Source: G963663365 sp963663365
GTDB lineage: Bacteria > Hinthialibacterota > Hinthialibacteria > Hinthialibacterales > G963663365
Direction: 5' to 3'
Length of the DNA: 64,000 nt
Assembly: GCA_963663365.2 (NCBI GenBank)
Contig: CAXXIH010000004.1
Coordinates: forward strand, 1 to 64,000
In this document: positions 42,687 to 51,386 of the stretch, piece by piece
How the letters are laid out: each line of letters opens with the position of its first letter
Numbering within the stretch: the stretch's first letter is position 1
Notes under the pieces: generated by a model
What the model saw: only the letters and a program-made list of their open reading frames with translations
Told to the model about the DNA's origin: nothing
Database searches by the model: none
Program-made: the position numbers and the translations under genes

Positions 42687-44864
42687 CTATTCCGTGCGGC
42701 ACTGGGCAGCAACACGCACGCCGCCGCTGAAGTGGCGGGAGCCCGGCCCGACGTAGCCGCGGTAGGCGCTGCGACAATCGCCGGCGTCGAGGATGAAGCT
42801 GCCACCCCGAAGAACCCAGGAAGAACCCGTACTAGGCCCCTGAGGATCATTATTTTCTCCTATGCTGTAGTAACTGCTATCATACCAATCCTGACACCAT
42901 TCCCAAACATTGCCATGCATCTCATGCAATCCCCAGGCATTGGGGTGGCCCATGCTCCCCACCGTCACCGTCTTGCCCCGGTATTCTCCCCGGGCCGCCC
43001 CCTTGTAGGGATAGTTGCCGTCATAGTTCACCTGCGCCGGAATAATATTATCGCCAAGATTGAACGCGGTGGTGGTCCCGGCCCGGCAGGCGTATTCCCA
43101 TTGCGCCTCGGTCGGTAATTTCAGCCCGGTCTGTTTACAAAATTCAGCGCTTTCTTGCCAAGATACCTTCTCCACCGGCGCCTGCAACCCTGATTCTTTA
43201 AAATGCGCCGGATTATTTCCCATCACCGCCTGCCATTGCGCCTGGGTCACTGCATATTTGCCCAGGTAATAGCCCTGGGTTAGCAACACCCGGTGCCGCA
43301 ATTCATCGTCGTCACGCTCGGCCTCATCCGGCGCTGATCCCATCCAGTAGCGCCCCGGAGGTACCAGCCGCATTGGCAAATCCACTCCGGCTATCCCGAT
43401 ATTTTTTTCCAGCGCCAGCCTTTTACTATGGGCATACCATTGCTGGTAGGCCCGAGAATAGGCTATTTGCGGCTCCACCTCCTGCTCCTCCCAGGCCGTC
43501 ACACTGAAATCGAAATAATCCTCGCGCCAGCATGCCTGCCACAGCACCAACGGAATGGCCGGCGGGCGTCCGGGTTTTCTGGCAACTGACGCCCGCCGGC
43601 GGGCGCCGTCACGGCGCATTTTTTCCGGCCAGTTTACCCGGTACACCGCGTCATAGTCGTTGCTTGCCGCAGCTGCTCCCTCGCGCCCGATTTCCACTCG
43701 CACCACCCGCACTCGCCGCTGCAGTTCCCGCAAGTAGCTTCCTTTGTACCCGGATAGCGCAAATAGCTTATGGCTCAACAGCCACACCTCGCCGATCTCT
43801 TCCTGCTGTTGTACCGCTGCCAGTAACCCTGGCCAGAATTCTTCCTCATCTCCGGCTTCCTTCGCCGGGCTGGTGTAGGTCAGCAGCAGCCATAGGTCCG
43901 CTAGTTTGGCCAATGGATGCATCCCGGTAAATGTCGGGGCAATGAAGCTGTAGTAGCCTTTGCCCTGCCCAGACAACAACTGCAATGCCAACCCCCGCGC
44001 CACTATCAGGTTATTGCCCCACATCTCCACCCGTGCATCGATTACCACATAGCGCCGGCCTTCTCCTCCCATCGCTTCTGGTTCCCGTCCATAATACATC
44101 AGCTCTCCTTCTTGTTGTTTGTACGCCAACAACCATGGCGGCAGCCACCATTGCCACGGCGCCAGTTCTTCCCATTTTCCCTGGTTGCGGTAGCCGCTAT
44201 AGCCGCCATTGCCACGGTGGCTCAATTCCTGTTCTCCTGGTTGCGTCCCGTGCCCCGCTTCTCCTGGCACCCGCAGACAATAGCATAATTCCTGTACCTC
44301 CGGCAATTCCAGCAAGGCGCAACTATCGGCCAGCACACACACCTGCTCTATCTCGCCACCGCCGTAACGCTCCAGCAGCTCTAATCCATACCCGCTCAAT
44401 TGCTCTACCCGCTCTCGCCCTCGCGCTATTCGCTCCCTGGTTAGATAGCTTTCCAAATCAAAATCGCTCTGGCTCCACCATTGCTGCGCTTCGACCTCAT
44501 CCTCCAGATACCGCTGCACCTCACCAATCCTTTCCCCCATTGGTTCTGTGGCAAATGCTTGCAATATATAGCTCAACGCCGGCAACAATTGCCGCTCGCT
44601 CAGCTTCCCCGCCAGTTGCCGAATATTCTCCTGGCTTAGCAGCCATTCCAGATAGCCGCCATAGCTCGCGCTCGTCAATACCGGGTCGCGCAACTTTATT
44701 TGGGACACTCCTAAATGCAAAAGGTAATACCCATCCCGCACCATTACCAGCGGCACCCTTTGCAACTCCCACATCCTTGCAAAATTTTCGCTTACTGCCC
44801 GGCTGTTTTCCCTTACTGCTATTCGCTTGTAACCCAGACTTCTGATATGATCCGCCATTTTCAT
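42687..44864 (-). CDS. SUMF1/FGE-domain protein with vWA-like region; possible DGR target
   Basis: A 725-residue protein, ATG 44864 behind GAGGAAAAGCA. Residues 1-200 are unassigned. Around 270-390 the pattern YVVIDARVEMWG...ARGLALQLL resembles a von Willebrand A domain whose metal site (DxSxS) is lost. Residues 498-725 are a formylglycine-generating-enzyme-like (C-type lectin fold) domain: MRLVPPGRYWMGS, PVEKVSWQESAEFCK, LPTEAQWEYACRAGTTT, GNVWEWCQDWYDSSYY and WVLRGGSF. The last 40 residues have the layout of a DGR variable region, with many NNC codons at exposed positions. Codon use is much richer in G+C than the neighbours, suggesting transfer. Ligand binding rather than catalysis is likely. 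The gene is monocistronic. Confidence 0.82.
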   Translation of the reverse strand: MKMADHIRSLGYKRIAVRENSRAVSENFARMWELQRVPLVMVRDGYYLLHLGVSQIKLRDPVLTSASYGGYLEWLLSQENIRQLAGKLSERQLLPALSYILQAFATEPMGERIGEVQRYLEDEVEAQQWWSQSDFDLESYLTRERIARGRERVEQLSGYGLELLERYGGGEIEQVCVLADSCALLELPEVQELCYCLRVPGEAGHGTQPGEQELSHRGNGGYSGYRNQGKWEELAPWQWWLPPWLLAYKQQEGELMYYGREPEAMGGEGRRYVVIDARVEMWGNNLIVARGLALQLLSGQGKGYYSFIAPTFTGMHPLAKLADLWLLLTYTSPAKEAGDEEEFWPGLLAAVQQQEEIGEVWLLSHKLFALSGYKGSYLRELQRRVRVVRVEIGREGAAAASNDYDAVYRVNWPEKMRRDGARRRASVARKPGRPPAIPLVLWQACWREDYFDFSVTAWEEQEVEPQIAYSRAYQQWYAHSKRLALEKNIGIAGVDLPMRLVPPGRYWMGSAPDEAERDDDELRHRVLLTQGYYLGKYAVTQAQWQAVMGNNPAHFKESGLQAPVEKVSWQESAEFCKQTGLKLPTEAQWEYACRAGTTTAFNLGDNIIPAQVNYDGNYPYKGAARGEYRGKTVTVGSMGHPNAWGLHEMHGNVWEWCQDWYDSSYYSIGENNDPQGPSTGSSWVLRGGSFILDAGDCRSAYRGYVGPGSRHFSGGVRVAAQCRTE

Positions 44865-45093
44865 TGCTTTTCCTCACTTACCGAGGTTTTTACACGCATC
44901 AAGATTGATTTCAACTGCGTAACTTTTGAAATATAGTACCCGCTGTGACCATAAAGTGACCACTATCTTTAGAGATACAATCATGATGAATACTTACTAT
45001 TTGATTAGCATGACCAGCGTGACCAGAATAATTTTTTCTACCCTGATTGCTAGTCACTCCTTGCAAACAAAAATCGGCTGTGAACGCGAAAAA

Positions 45094-45250
45094 AGCGATG
45101 GAGGGCGAAGCTCCTGCTGAGCCACGAACGGGCATTTGCGTGCTTTACAATGGTTCGTGGCAAAGGAAAGCTATCTTCCCTACCATGCCGTCTTGTTATA
45201 GATAGCCGATGCCCGTTCGTGGCGCGGCAGGAGCCTTGCCCTCCATCGCT
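45094..45250. repeat. Family E long inverted repeat (157 bp)
   Basis: AGCGATGGAGGGCGAAGCTC at the left is matched by the inverted GCCTTGCCCTCCATCGCT at the right. The arms extend inward through CACGAACGGGCAT and ATGCCCGTTCGTG. The direct repeat GTCTTGTTATAGATAGCCGATG-like sequence occurs near 45190 and 45251. No gene lies in 44865-45093, only unremarkable A+T-rich sequence. Confidence 0.7.
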
Positions 45251-45392
45251 GTCTTGTTATAGATAGCCGATGGTCGTTTGTATGTCGAATGCGATTTTAG
45301 GTCGGATGACAAGAAATGTTCACGATTTCTATTTCTGAAATATCGAAAGTCCACGAAACATAACATCGCGAGTAATCACTTATACCAGGATA

Positions 45393-45614
45393 TTGAAACT
45401 TTTGCACAGGCTTTCCGCAATTACGTGCGACAATATCAGAGAAAGCCTTGAACCTTTTCGCTTTGATCCAGCAGATCAGGCAGGCACAAGGGAATTCGCC
45501 CGGTTTGTCCAATTTGCGGAAAATGTCATCGAAACATCATTGCCAAATGAGTTGACCAGGATCGACCTCCAGAGCATCTGTTATCTTTCAGGAAGCTACG
45601 GGCAATACGGCTAA
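45393..45614 (+). CDS. Small unassigned reading frame, doubtful gene
   Basis: A 73-codon frame starting TTG. It encodes LLHRLSAITCDNIRESLEPF followed by ADQAGTREFARFVQFAEN and ends SICYLSGSYGQYG. The composition is protein-like, with an amphipathic middle, but there is no ribosome site and no family is recognised. It could be the remains of a mobile gene, since it lies between two repeat elements. A minus-strand frame over 45297-45512 is weaker. Confidence 0.25.
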   Translation: MKLLHRLSAITCDNIRESLEPFRFDPADQAGTREFARFVQFAENVIETSLPNELTRIDLQSICYLSGSYGQYG

Positions 45615-45751
45615 AAGCGATAAGGAGAAACAGCGTCAGGCATCAAAGTTAAATTCTGTCGCGCTCGGAAAAGGAGTGATTCAGGATGATTGTTAAAAAA
45701 ACCGCTTCTGCGGCGCAGCAAATTACTTCCGGGAGAATCATTGCCTTCCTT

Positions 45752-45909
45752 AGGAGCCGGCAAGAAATAACTTACCCATTTGGTTTGCCCTTTTGCTCCC
45801 TGGCGGCGTCGCTCCTCAATTACAGAACTAAGGCTATGCGCATTCGTCGCTCCTTGCCAGGAAACAAAATTGCTAAACCAACTGACCAACTTATTTCTTG
45901 CCGGCTCCT
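45752..45909 (+). repeat. Family A palindromic element, intact 158-bp copy
   Basis: Complete, with both terminal repeats. It lies between two stretches that look like broken coding sequence (45393-45614 and 45910-46112) and may have been inserted into a gene that has since decayed. Confidence 0.88.
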
Positions 45910-46112
45910 TACTGGAAAGACTGGCGAAACTCAATTACTACAAACATTCGAAAGTTATTGAAGGAATCTGTCGCACCGGTTACAAAACGGACAATACCGC
46001 CCGGCCAAACTCTGCCGAGACCTTTCTACAACTTGCCCGTCTTTCGATGGTAAATGAAAACGAATTATCTGTGACGTTATTCTCATTATCTGTGACAACC
46101 TACACATGGTGA
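45910..46112 (+). other. Possible decayed coding fragment next to the insertion sequence
   Basis: An open frame continues out of the family A copy as LERLAKLNYYKHSKVIEGIC and then NSAETFLQLARLSMVNENEL, with a stop at 46110-46112. The segment has the look of a transposase or small helical protein end, but no family is recognised. No start codon of its own is supported. The short direct repeat TTATCTGTGAC / TTATCTGTGACAAC occurs near its end. Confidence 0.25.
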
Positions 46113-46141
46113 AAATCGATTTTCAGGAGGTTAAAAGCAGC

Positions 46142-48229
46142 TAGGCAATGAGAATTAAATAACTTCCCCACTCGGTACTACCCGGTAATTCCACTTTGGC
46201 AACAATTCGTCGAACAAGATTCCCATATTTTGCTTGAAATCGTTGCTTGCTTTTCTGCCAAGCTCATAAAATTTATCCATAATTTCGACTTCTACTTCTA
46301 AACCTTTACTGGTGCGGGTATTCTCCATAAGTTCTTTGACTAGCTCAACATTTTCAAAGATCACCCCCTCGCAAGCTCGAGTCACATGAGGGAACAACTT
46401 ATGCTCAATGGGATTCCATTTTGAGCAATAGGAAGGATAATGGGCTATTCGTATTTCAATGCCTATTTCGTTAACCAAATCCTGGAGATCTTGCTTGAAT
46501 ATGTAGTGACTACTGCCATTGCTGCCTCCACCGTCGCATAGAATAAGGATGGAATCGGCATCAGGATAATCATACTGCCCATATTTCAACCACCAGACTC
46601 GTATACAATCACAGGCAAACTCACTGGTATCATGGCTTGTTCCAAGATGCATATAGCCTTTATTTTGCTTCATGTCATAAAGGCCATGGGGAATAACTAC
46701 TCCATTTGCAAAGCGGCCAAAATCGTGGTCATAAGCTGACAATGCTTCCGTGGTATACACATGACCATTCCGATAAAAAGTGCCAAGTTTTTCCCTCTTT
46801 TTGGAATCCATGCTCATTATCGGATTGGGCCCTTTTTTATACAATGCTATCCAATGAAATATATTTTCAAATTGCAAATTCCGATTCGCAACCTCCTTCA
46901 TTGTCTTGTTTTTGACTAACTGGCGCCGGCGATAACCATACAAATCTAAAAGCTGATAGACAACTGTTCTGCTGGCTAATACGTTTTGATCGTTGGCTAA
47001 TAGCCAGCAAATCATTGATGGTTTCAAGTTGGTCCAGATTACGTTTTCTCTCATCGGATCTCCGGCGGTATAGTCCTGTAACACTTCCAGAAATTGCCTG
47101 TCGATTTCGGGATTCTTCTCGCGGTAAGGTTTTCGTCCTCCTCCTTTTTTTCTGATTCTTTTTTGGTCAAAATGCCTTTTGGTCATTTTTTTGACCTCGC
47201 CAATCCCTTTACTGACGGTTTTTCGATCGCAGCCAAGGACATTGGCGATATATACTATCCCGCTGCGACCTAATTTCATTGCTTCTACACCGGCATACCT
47301 TCTCTTATCCTTTTCCGAAAGCGTTCGGTAGAATTTTTTCATCTGTTTTTCTATTGTCGGCGGATAACCTATCGCATTTTTGTTCGGCTTCCTTCCCTTT
47401 CTTTTCTCTGTGGGGGCTGTTTTAGGAATTATCTCCTGGCGACACCTGACTAATTTTTCATCTGTTGCCTGCTCAATTTCTACAATTATCGACGGCACTT
47501 TCTCGCTTGTACCACATATTTGTTTCGGGGGCGATACTGTCAGCTCCGTCGCTAATTCGTTTCCCGCTTTCTCGATGGTCTCAGATGGGATTTCTATTCC
47601 AACCGGCGTATTGCCGTTCATCATTGATCGTATCGGTTTAGGATTCACTATTGACTTAGTTGATACTGCCACCGCAACTCGGATTATCGATGAATTATCC
47701 TCCAGCGAGGCCAACAAAATACAATTTTGTATTTTATCCTTCATTTGCTCACCTTTGAGCATGATCCCCAAACCTATACAAAATGCTCCTCCGAGGATCA
47801 ATAGCGAGGACAACCGGGAAATAATTTCAGCTTTCTCTATTTTTACTAGACTTCGCAGGAGGCTCAGGATAAAATATAATCGTAGATACCAATCCGGCAA
47901 TCGAATTTCTTTTTTTGCTACTTGCCGACTCGTTCCCTGGATACACCTTTGTTCCAGCCAGAACGCCGAATACAAATTTGTTCGCTCTAAATTACAGCTT
48001 TGCAGCGCGGTCAAAAATAACAGAGTGACAAACAGCTTCATTCGCCAGTTGACTACGAGATCTAGAATCATATAAAACCTCCTATTCGCTAATTTAATAA
48101 ATTCAACACGAATAGGATATTTTACCTATTACGGCCCGCATTTCAACTGGATTTTTTTTTCCATTTTCTCTGCTATCCTTTGTGGGAACTGGCTCAGAAA
48201 ATGGGGAAGTTATTTAATCCCGGCGCCTA
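46142..48229 (-). mobile_element. ISAzo13-family insertion sequence
   Basis: A 2088-bp element bounded by imperfect inverted ends. The left is TAGGCAATGAGAATTAAATA, continuing ACTTCCCCA. The right reads inward as TAGGCGCCGGGATTAAATAA, continuing CTTCCCCA. It contains one transposase gene whose stop codon lies in the left end. The ends resemble those of the family A elements (TAGGAGCCGGCAAGAAATAA, CTTACCCA), which makes this IS the likely source of their mobilising transposase. Confidence 0.8.
46155..48071 (-). CDS. ISAzo13 (Rhodopirellula-type) DDE transposase with long N-terminal extension
   Basis: A 638-residue protein, ATG 48071 behind GGAGG. The C-terminal 400 residues are a Rhodopirellula-type transposase: MKKFYRTLSEKDKRRYAGVE, a helix-turn-helix (YIANVLGCDRKTVSKGIGEV), KKGGGRKPYREK, MSMDSKKREKLGTFYRNG, ILILCDGGGSNGSSHYIF and SKWNPIEHKLFPHV. 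D and E residues in these blocks form the catalytic triad. The first 235 residues are unusual for the family, with hydrophobic segments near 10-25 and 85-105 (SRLSSLLILGGAFCIGLGIM) and a pentapeptide-like LQSCNLERTNLYSA. The extension may be a gene fused at the 5' end. Confidence 0.88.
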   Translation of the reverse strand: MILDLVVNWRMKLFVTLLFLTALQSCNLERTNLYSAFWLEQRCIQGTSRQVAKKEIRLPDWYLRLYFILSLLRSLVKIEKAEIISRLSSLLILGGAFCIGLGIMLKGEQMKDKIQNCILLASLEDNSSIIRVAVAVSTKSIVNPKPIRSMMNGNTPVGIEIPSETIEKAGNELATELTVSPPKQICGTSEKVPSIIVEIEQATDEKLVRCRQEIIPKTAPTEKRKGRKPNKNAIGYPPTIEKQMKKFYRTLSEKDKRRYAGVEAMKLGRSGIVYIANVLGCDRKTVSKGIGEVKKMTKRHFDQKRIRKKGGGRKPYREKNPEIDRQFLEVLQDYTAGDPMRENVIWTNLKPSMICWLLANDQNVLASRTVVYQLLDLYGYRRRQLVKNKTMKEVANRNLQFENIFHWIALYKKGPNPIMSMDSKKREKLGTFYRNGHVYTTEALSAYDHDFGRFANGVVIPHGLYDMKQNKGYMHLGTSHDTSEFACDCIRVWWLKYGQYDYPDADSILILCDGGGSNGSSHYIFKQDLQDLVNEIGIEIRIAHYPSYCSKWNPIEHKLFPHVTRACEGVIFENVELVKELMENTRTSKGLEVEVEIMDKFYELGRKASNDFKQNMGILFDELLPKWNYRVVPSGEVI

Positions 48230-48794
48230 GCCAATCGGGGATAATTTAGTAGAAAAAGGGATTGTGAAATTTTTATATATGCAATTCCTATGGATTTCGT
48301 AACTCTATGTTACATATTGTAAATAATAGATAAACTGCCTTTTAAGTAAGAGAAGATTTGGTCAGAAATTTCTCAGCTAATCAAAAAATAAATTGCAAAA
48401 CATATTATAATCAATTAAAATAACAGGTAAATATAAGCGTAAAAAAGGATACCGTTATTTTCCTGAATATTTTTTAGGTCACCATAAAATGAATGGTGGA
48501 TCGGGAAAAATTTGAAGAATGGTTAATTCGAGGGCGTTGCCAAAAAAACTAGTCCTGGAAAGCGAAATGTTTAGGGGGCAAAAACAACTCAACAGACGTG
48601 CAAAGTAGATTCCTCCGCTTCGAATTGCCACTAAAAGTGACAATTCTCCGGTCGGAATGACACAGCGGAGATCCTGATTTCATAGGGTTGTTCAACCCGC
48701 ATAAATCGTTAAAATGTTTCATTGATCATTTTAATTGCTGTTAACAGTCGATAAAATTCCGTAAATTTAGTTGCTAAATTTAGGAGGCATTTTT
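48230..48794. other. A+T-rich gap with one palindromic patch
   Basis: I see no gene here. The sequence is A+T-rich up to about 48530. At 48609-48676, TTCCTCCGCTTCGAATTGCC and the later GACAATTC and AGCGGAGAT form nested inverted repeats, probably another small palindromic element. AAATTTAGTTGCTAAATTT at 48764-48782 is a short perfect hairpin just before the ribosome site TAGGAGG of the next gene. Confidence 0.5.
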
Positions 48795-49349
48795 ATGCGA
48801 AAATTTGTTTTTTTATCAAGGATGATTGTTTTAGTGCTATGCTTTTTTTTGCCTTTGGTATCCGCGCAGAGGGGGAAGACTTCTTGGGCTCCCTTAGGCT
48901 CTGGCACGAATAACGTTGTCGAGGCATTAGCATGTGACAGCAGTGGCAATCTATATGCTGGCGGCTGGTTTACAACAGCAGGAGGCGCACCTGCGAACTA
49001 TATAGCGAAGTGGGATGGCTCTTCTTGGACTCCCTTAGGCTCTGGCACCAATGGCACTGTCTATGCATTAGCATGTGACAGCAGTGGCAATCTCTATGCC
49101 GGTGGAGCCTTTACAGAAGCAGGGGGTATAGAGGTTAACTATGTAGCGAAGTGGGATGGCTCTTCTTGGACTTCCTTAGGCATTGGCATGAATTACTGGG
49201 TCTATGCATTAGCATGTGACAGCAATGACAATCTCTATGCCGGTGGATACTTTACAGAAGCAGGAGGTGAAGAAGCGCTCAGGATAGCGATGTGGAATGG
49301 ATCTGATTGGGCTCCCTTAGACTCCGGGCATGGATGGATTTGTCTATAG
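48795..49349 (+). CDS. Secreted beta-propeller protein, N-terminal part (frameshifted)
   Basis: The N-terminal part of one exported protein split by a frameshift. ATG 48795 follows TAGGAGG, and the signal peptide runs to about LPLVSAQ. Three 45-residue propeller repeats follow (WAPLGSGTN, VYALACDSSGNLYAGG, FTEAGG, VAKWDGSSW). After WAPLDSG the frame runs into GHGWICL and stops at 49347. The expected continuation, with DGFVYRLAFDSSDNLYASG, lies in the next frame. The cause is one extra G in CCGGGC at 49326-49328. The repeats are probably propeller blades on a secreted or surface protein. Confidence 0.75.
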   Translation: MRKFVFLSRMIVLVLCFFLPLVSAQRGKTSWAPLGSGTNNVVEALACDSSGNLYAGGWFTTAGGAPANYIAKWDGSSWTPLGSGTNGTVYALACDSSGNLYAGGAFTEAGGIEVNYVAKWDGSSWTSLGIGMNYWVYALACDSNDNLYAGGYFTEAGGEEALRIAMWNGSDWAPLDSGHGWICL

Positions 49350-50922
49350 ATTAGCATTTGACAGCAGTGATAATCTATATGCTAGCGGTCAATTTACAAC
49401 AGCAGGAGGCGTAAGTACGGGCTCTACAGCGAAGTGGGATGGATCTTCTTGGAGTTCCTTAAACTCCAACTTTGACATAGCTCCCGAGGCATTAGCATGT
49501 GACAGCAGTGGTAATCTCTATGCTGGCGGTTCCTTTACAAATATAGATGGCTATATAGCAAAGTGGGATGGCTCTTCCTGGACGCCCTTAGGATCCGGCC
49601 CAGGTGGCACTGTCTCTTCATTAGTATTTGATGGAGGTGGCAATCTTTATGCCGGCCGTTCCGCTCAAGTAGCGAAGTGGGATGGCTCTTCTTGGACGGA
49701 CTTAGGCACCGGCCTGAACGACACGGTTCGTGCATTAGCAATACCCCCATCAAACTCAAAACTTTACGCCGGTGGCCATTTCAACACAACTAGTGGTAAA
49801 GTTGCCGGTTATATTGCCCAATGGGCCTCCTCCACGGGTAAACTCGCCCTTACAGATTTCAATGGCGATGGTAAGACCGATCTCCTATGGCGAAATGATA
49901 GTAAGGGAGGCAATGTGATTTGGCTAATGGATGGCGCAACAATGAGCAGTAGTGGCACAACCAACGTTACCTTTACTAATACTGACTCAGTATGGACAGG
50001 TAATTTCGACAACGATGCCAAAAGTGATATTTTGGTATACAGAGTTAACCAAAACAAAGCAACAATACATATCATGAACGGTACCCATGCATCCGAATCT
50101 GAGGACATCGCCCTTGGGATTGATCCTGCTTTACAAGTAGTGGCAATTGGTCATTTCAATCGCGGCAGCGACGACAACAGTGACATCCTATGGCGTAACC
50201 CCTCTACTGGTGCTAACGAAGTGTGGTTGATGGATAAATTCACTTTCTCGCAGCAACCACTGAACGCTATCGGTAGCGATTGGCAACTCATTGGCACTGG
50301 AGATTTCAATGGTGATGGCCATAGTGATCTCCTTTGGCGTAAGAATACCGGCCATAATGTAATCTGGCTAATGAACGGTACTACGATATTGCCGGAATCG
50401 GGCAATATCTATACTGTGACCGACTTTAGCTGGAAAATTGTTGCTATCTACGATTTTGATGGTGATGGCATGAGTGATTTGTTCTGGCGTAATGAGGGCA
50501 ACGGTTTTAATGTCATTTGGCTGATGAACGGAGCCAGCATCAAATCTGATGGCAACACTTCATGGGTGCCGCTGGATTGGAAAATGCTCGCTCTCGGCTC
50601 CTATGGTAATGATGGCAACATTCTATGGCGCAAACAGGTTGATAACTCGGCGTTCAGTATCGTTTGGAAGCAGTTAACCACTGACAAACCGGAAAGCTCC
50701 GCTAGCCCACCGCAAGAACTGCGATTGGAGTGGCATATTATGGAAAACACTCCGAAACCGGCTCGAAAAATCGAGGTTTCTAAAAGCGAAAGCTATTCTG
50801 GAACGCTGATTATCACAGATCCCCCTACTGGTGAACAGATGCCTAAACAAAAGCCTGATAACACCAATCCAATGAATCTGCAACCACCATTACCGGTAAT
50901 GAATATCTTGAAATCAAGGTAA
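49330..50922 (+). CDS. Secreted beta-propeller/FG-GAP protein, C-terminal part
   Basis: The continuation after the frameshift (first ATG of this frame at 49330). Residues about 1-165 hold four more propeller repeats (NLYASGQFTTAGG, NLYAGGSFTNIDG, AKWDGSSWTPLGS). From about 175 to 450 come VCBS/FG-GAP calcium-binding-type repeats with DFNGDGKTDLLWR, GDFNGDGHSDLLWR and YDFDGDGMSDLFWR, each followed by VIWLMNG. The last 80 residues are proline-rich and unassigned. The D-x-N/D-x-D-G loops probably bind calcium. As a split gene it may be non-functional, unless the indel is a sequence error. A REP array follows about 100 bases downstream. Confidence 0.75.
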   Translation: MDGFVYRLAFDSSDNLYASGQFTTAGGVSTGSTAKWDGSSWSSLNSNFDIAPEALACDSSGNLYAGGSFTNIDGYIAKWDGSSWTPLGSGPGGTVSSLVFDGGGNLYAGRSAQVAKWDGSSWTDLGTGLNDTVRALAIPPSNSKLYAGGHFNTTSGKVAGYIAQWASSTGKLALTDFNGDGKTDLLWRNDSKGGNVIWLMDGATMSSSGTTNVTFTNTDSVWTGNFDNDAKSDILVYRVNQNKATIHIMNGTHASESEDIALGIDPALQVVAIGHFNRGSDDNSDILWRNPSTGANEVWLMDKFTFSQQPLNAIGSDWQLIGTGDFNGDGHSDLLWRKNTGHNVIWLMNGTTILPESGNIYTVTDFSWKIVAIYDFDGDGMSDLFWRNEGNGFNVIWLMNGASIKSDGNTSWVPLDWKMLALGSYGNDGNILWRKQVDNSAFSIVWKQLTTDKPESSASPPQELRLEWHIMENTPKPARKIEVSKSESYSGTLIITDPPTGEQMPKQKPDNTNPMNLQPPLPVMNILKSR

Positions 50923-51019
50923 TATTTTCCTGGATATGCATCTTTTATATGAGTTATTTACTGGTTTGTTGTGTCACGATTGATTCTTCTGGGGTTTTAT
51001 GAAAATAAAAATAAAAATA

Positions 51020-51186
51020 ATGGTGCCAGGCATCGGAGCAATGGTGCCAGGCATCGGAGCAATGGTGCCAGGCATCGGAGCAATGGTGCCAGGCATCGGA
51101 GCAATGGTGCGAGCAATGGTGCCAGGCATCGGAGCAATGGTGCCAGGCATCGGAGCAATGGAGCAATGGTGCCAGGCATCGGAGCA
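51020..51186 (+). repeat. Tandem REP array, 21-bp unit, seven full copies
   Basis: The unit contains ATGGTGCCAGGCATCGGA plus GCA. Units lie at 51020, 51041, 51062, 51083, 51116, 51137 and 51166, with truncated units at 51104 and 51158. The core GTGCCAGGCA is half-palindromic. Inverted single copies (GATGCCTGGCACCAT) occur at 52269, 53780 and 42289. The array lies 200 bases downstream of the RAYT gene, which is how such transposases and their repeats are usually arranged. Confidence 0.85.
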
Positions 51187-51386
51187 AAAAAAAGCTTACA
51201 ATGATGTCAGATATGGCAACAAAAAGGTTAGTATTCGGATAAAATACGGATTGGATTTGCAGAAATTTGGGTAGGAGTCCAGCAGAAGACTAAAAACGGC
51301 ATTAAAATACAAAAAATGGCGAAATGTAGACAGAGTATGGTTGTAGTAGAGAAAAACAAACAGTAGCAGATAAAAGCAAAAGCTTA

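Noticed and set aside
43985..44845. A 286-codon plus-strand frame rich in Pro, Ser and Ala
   Set aside because: It is the antisense shadow of the G+C-rich SUMF1 gene, whose domains are unmistakable.
42161..44940. A reverse transcriptase or template repeat for a DGR
   Set aside because: None found in either strand of the window; only the candidate variable region is present, so no DGR is annotated.
45297..45512. A 71-codon minus-strand frame
   Set aside because: No ribosome site or recognisable domain, and it overlaps a slightly better plus-strand frame.
51020..51186. Long open frames on both strands through the 21-bp repeats
   Set aside because: The unit length is a multiple of three and happens to lack stops; the peptides are simple repeats with no ribosome site of their own.
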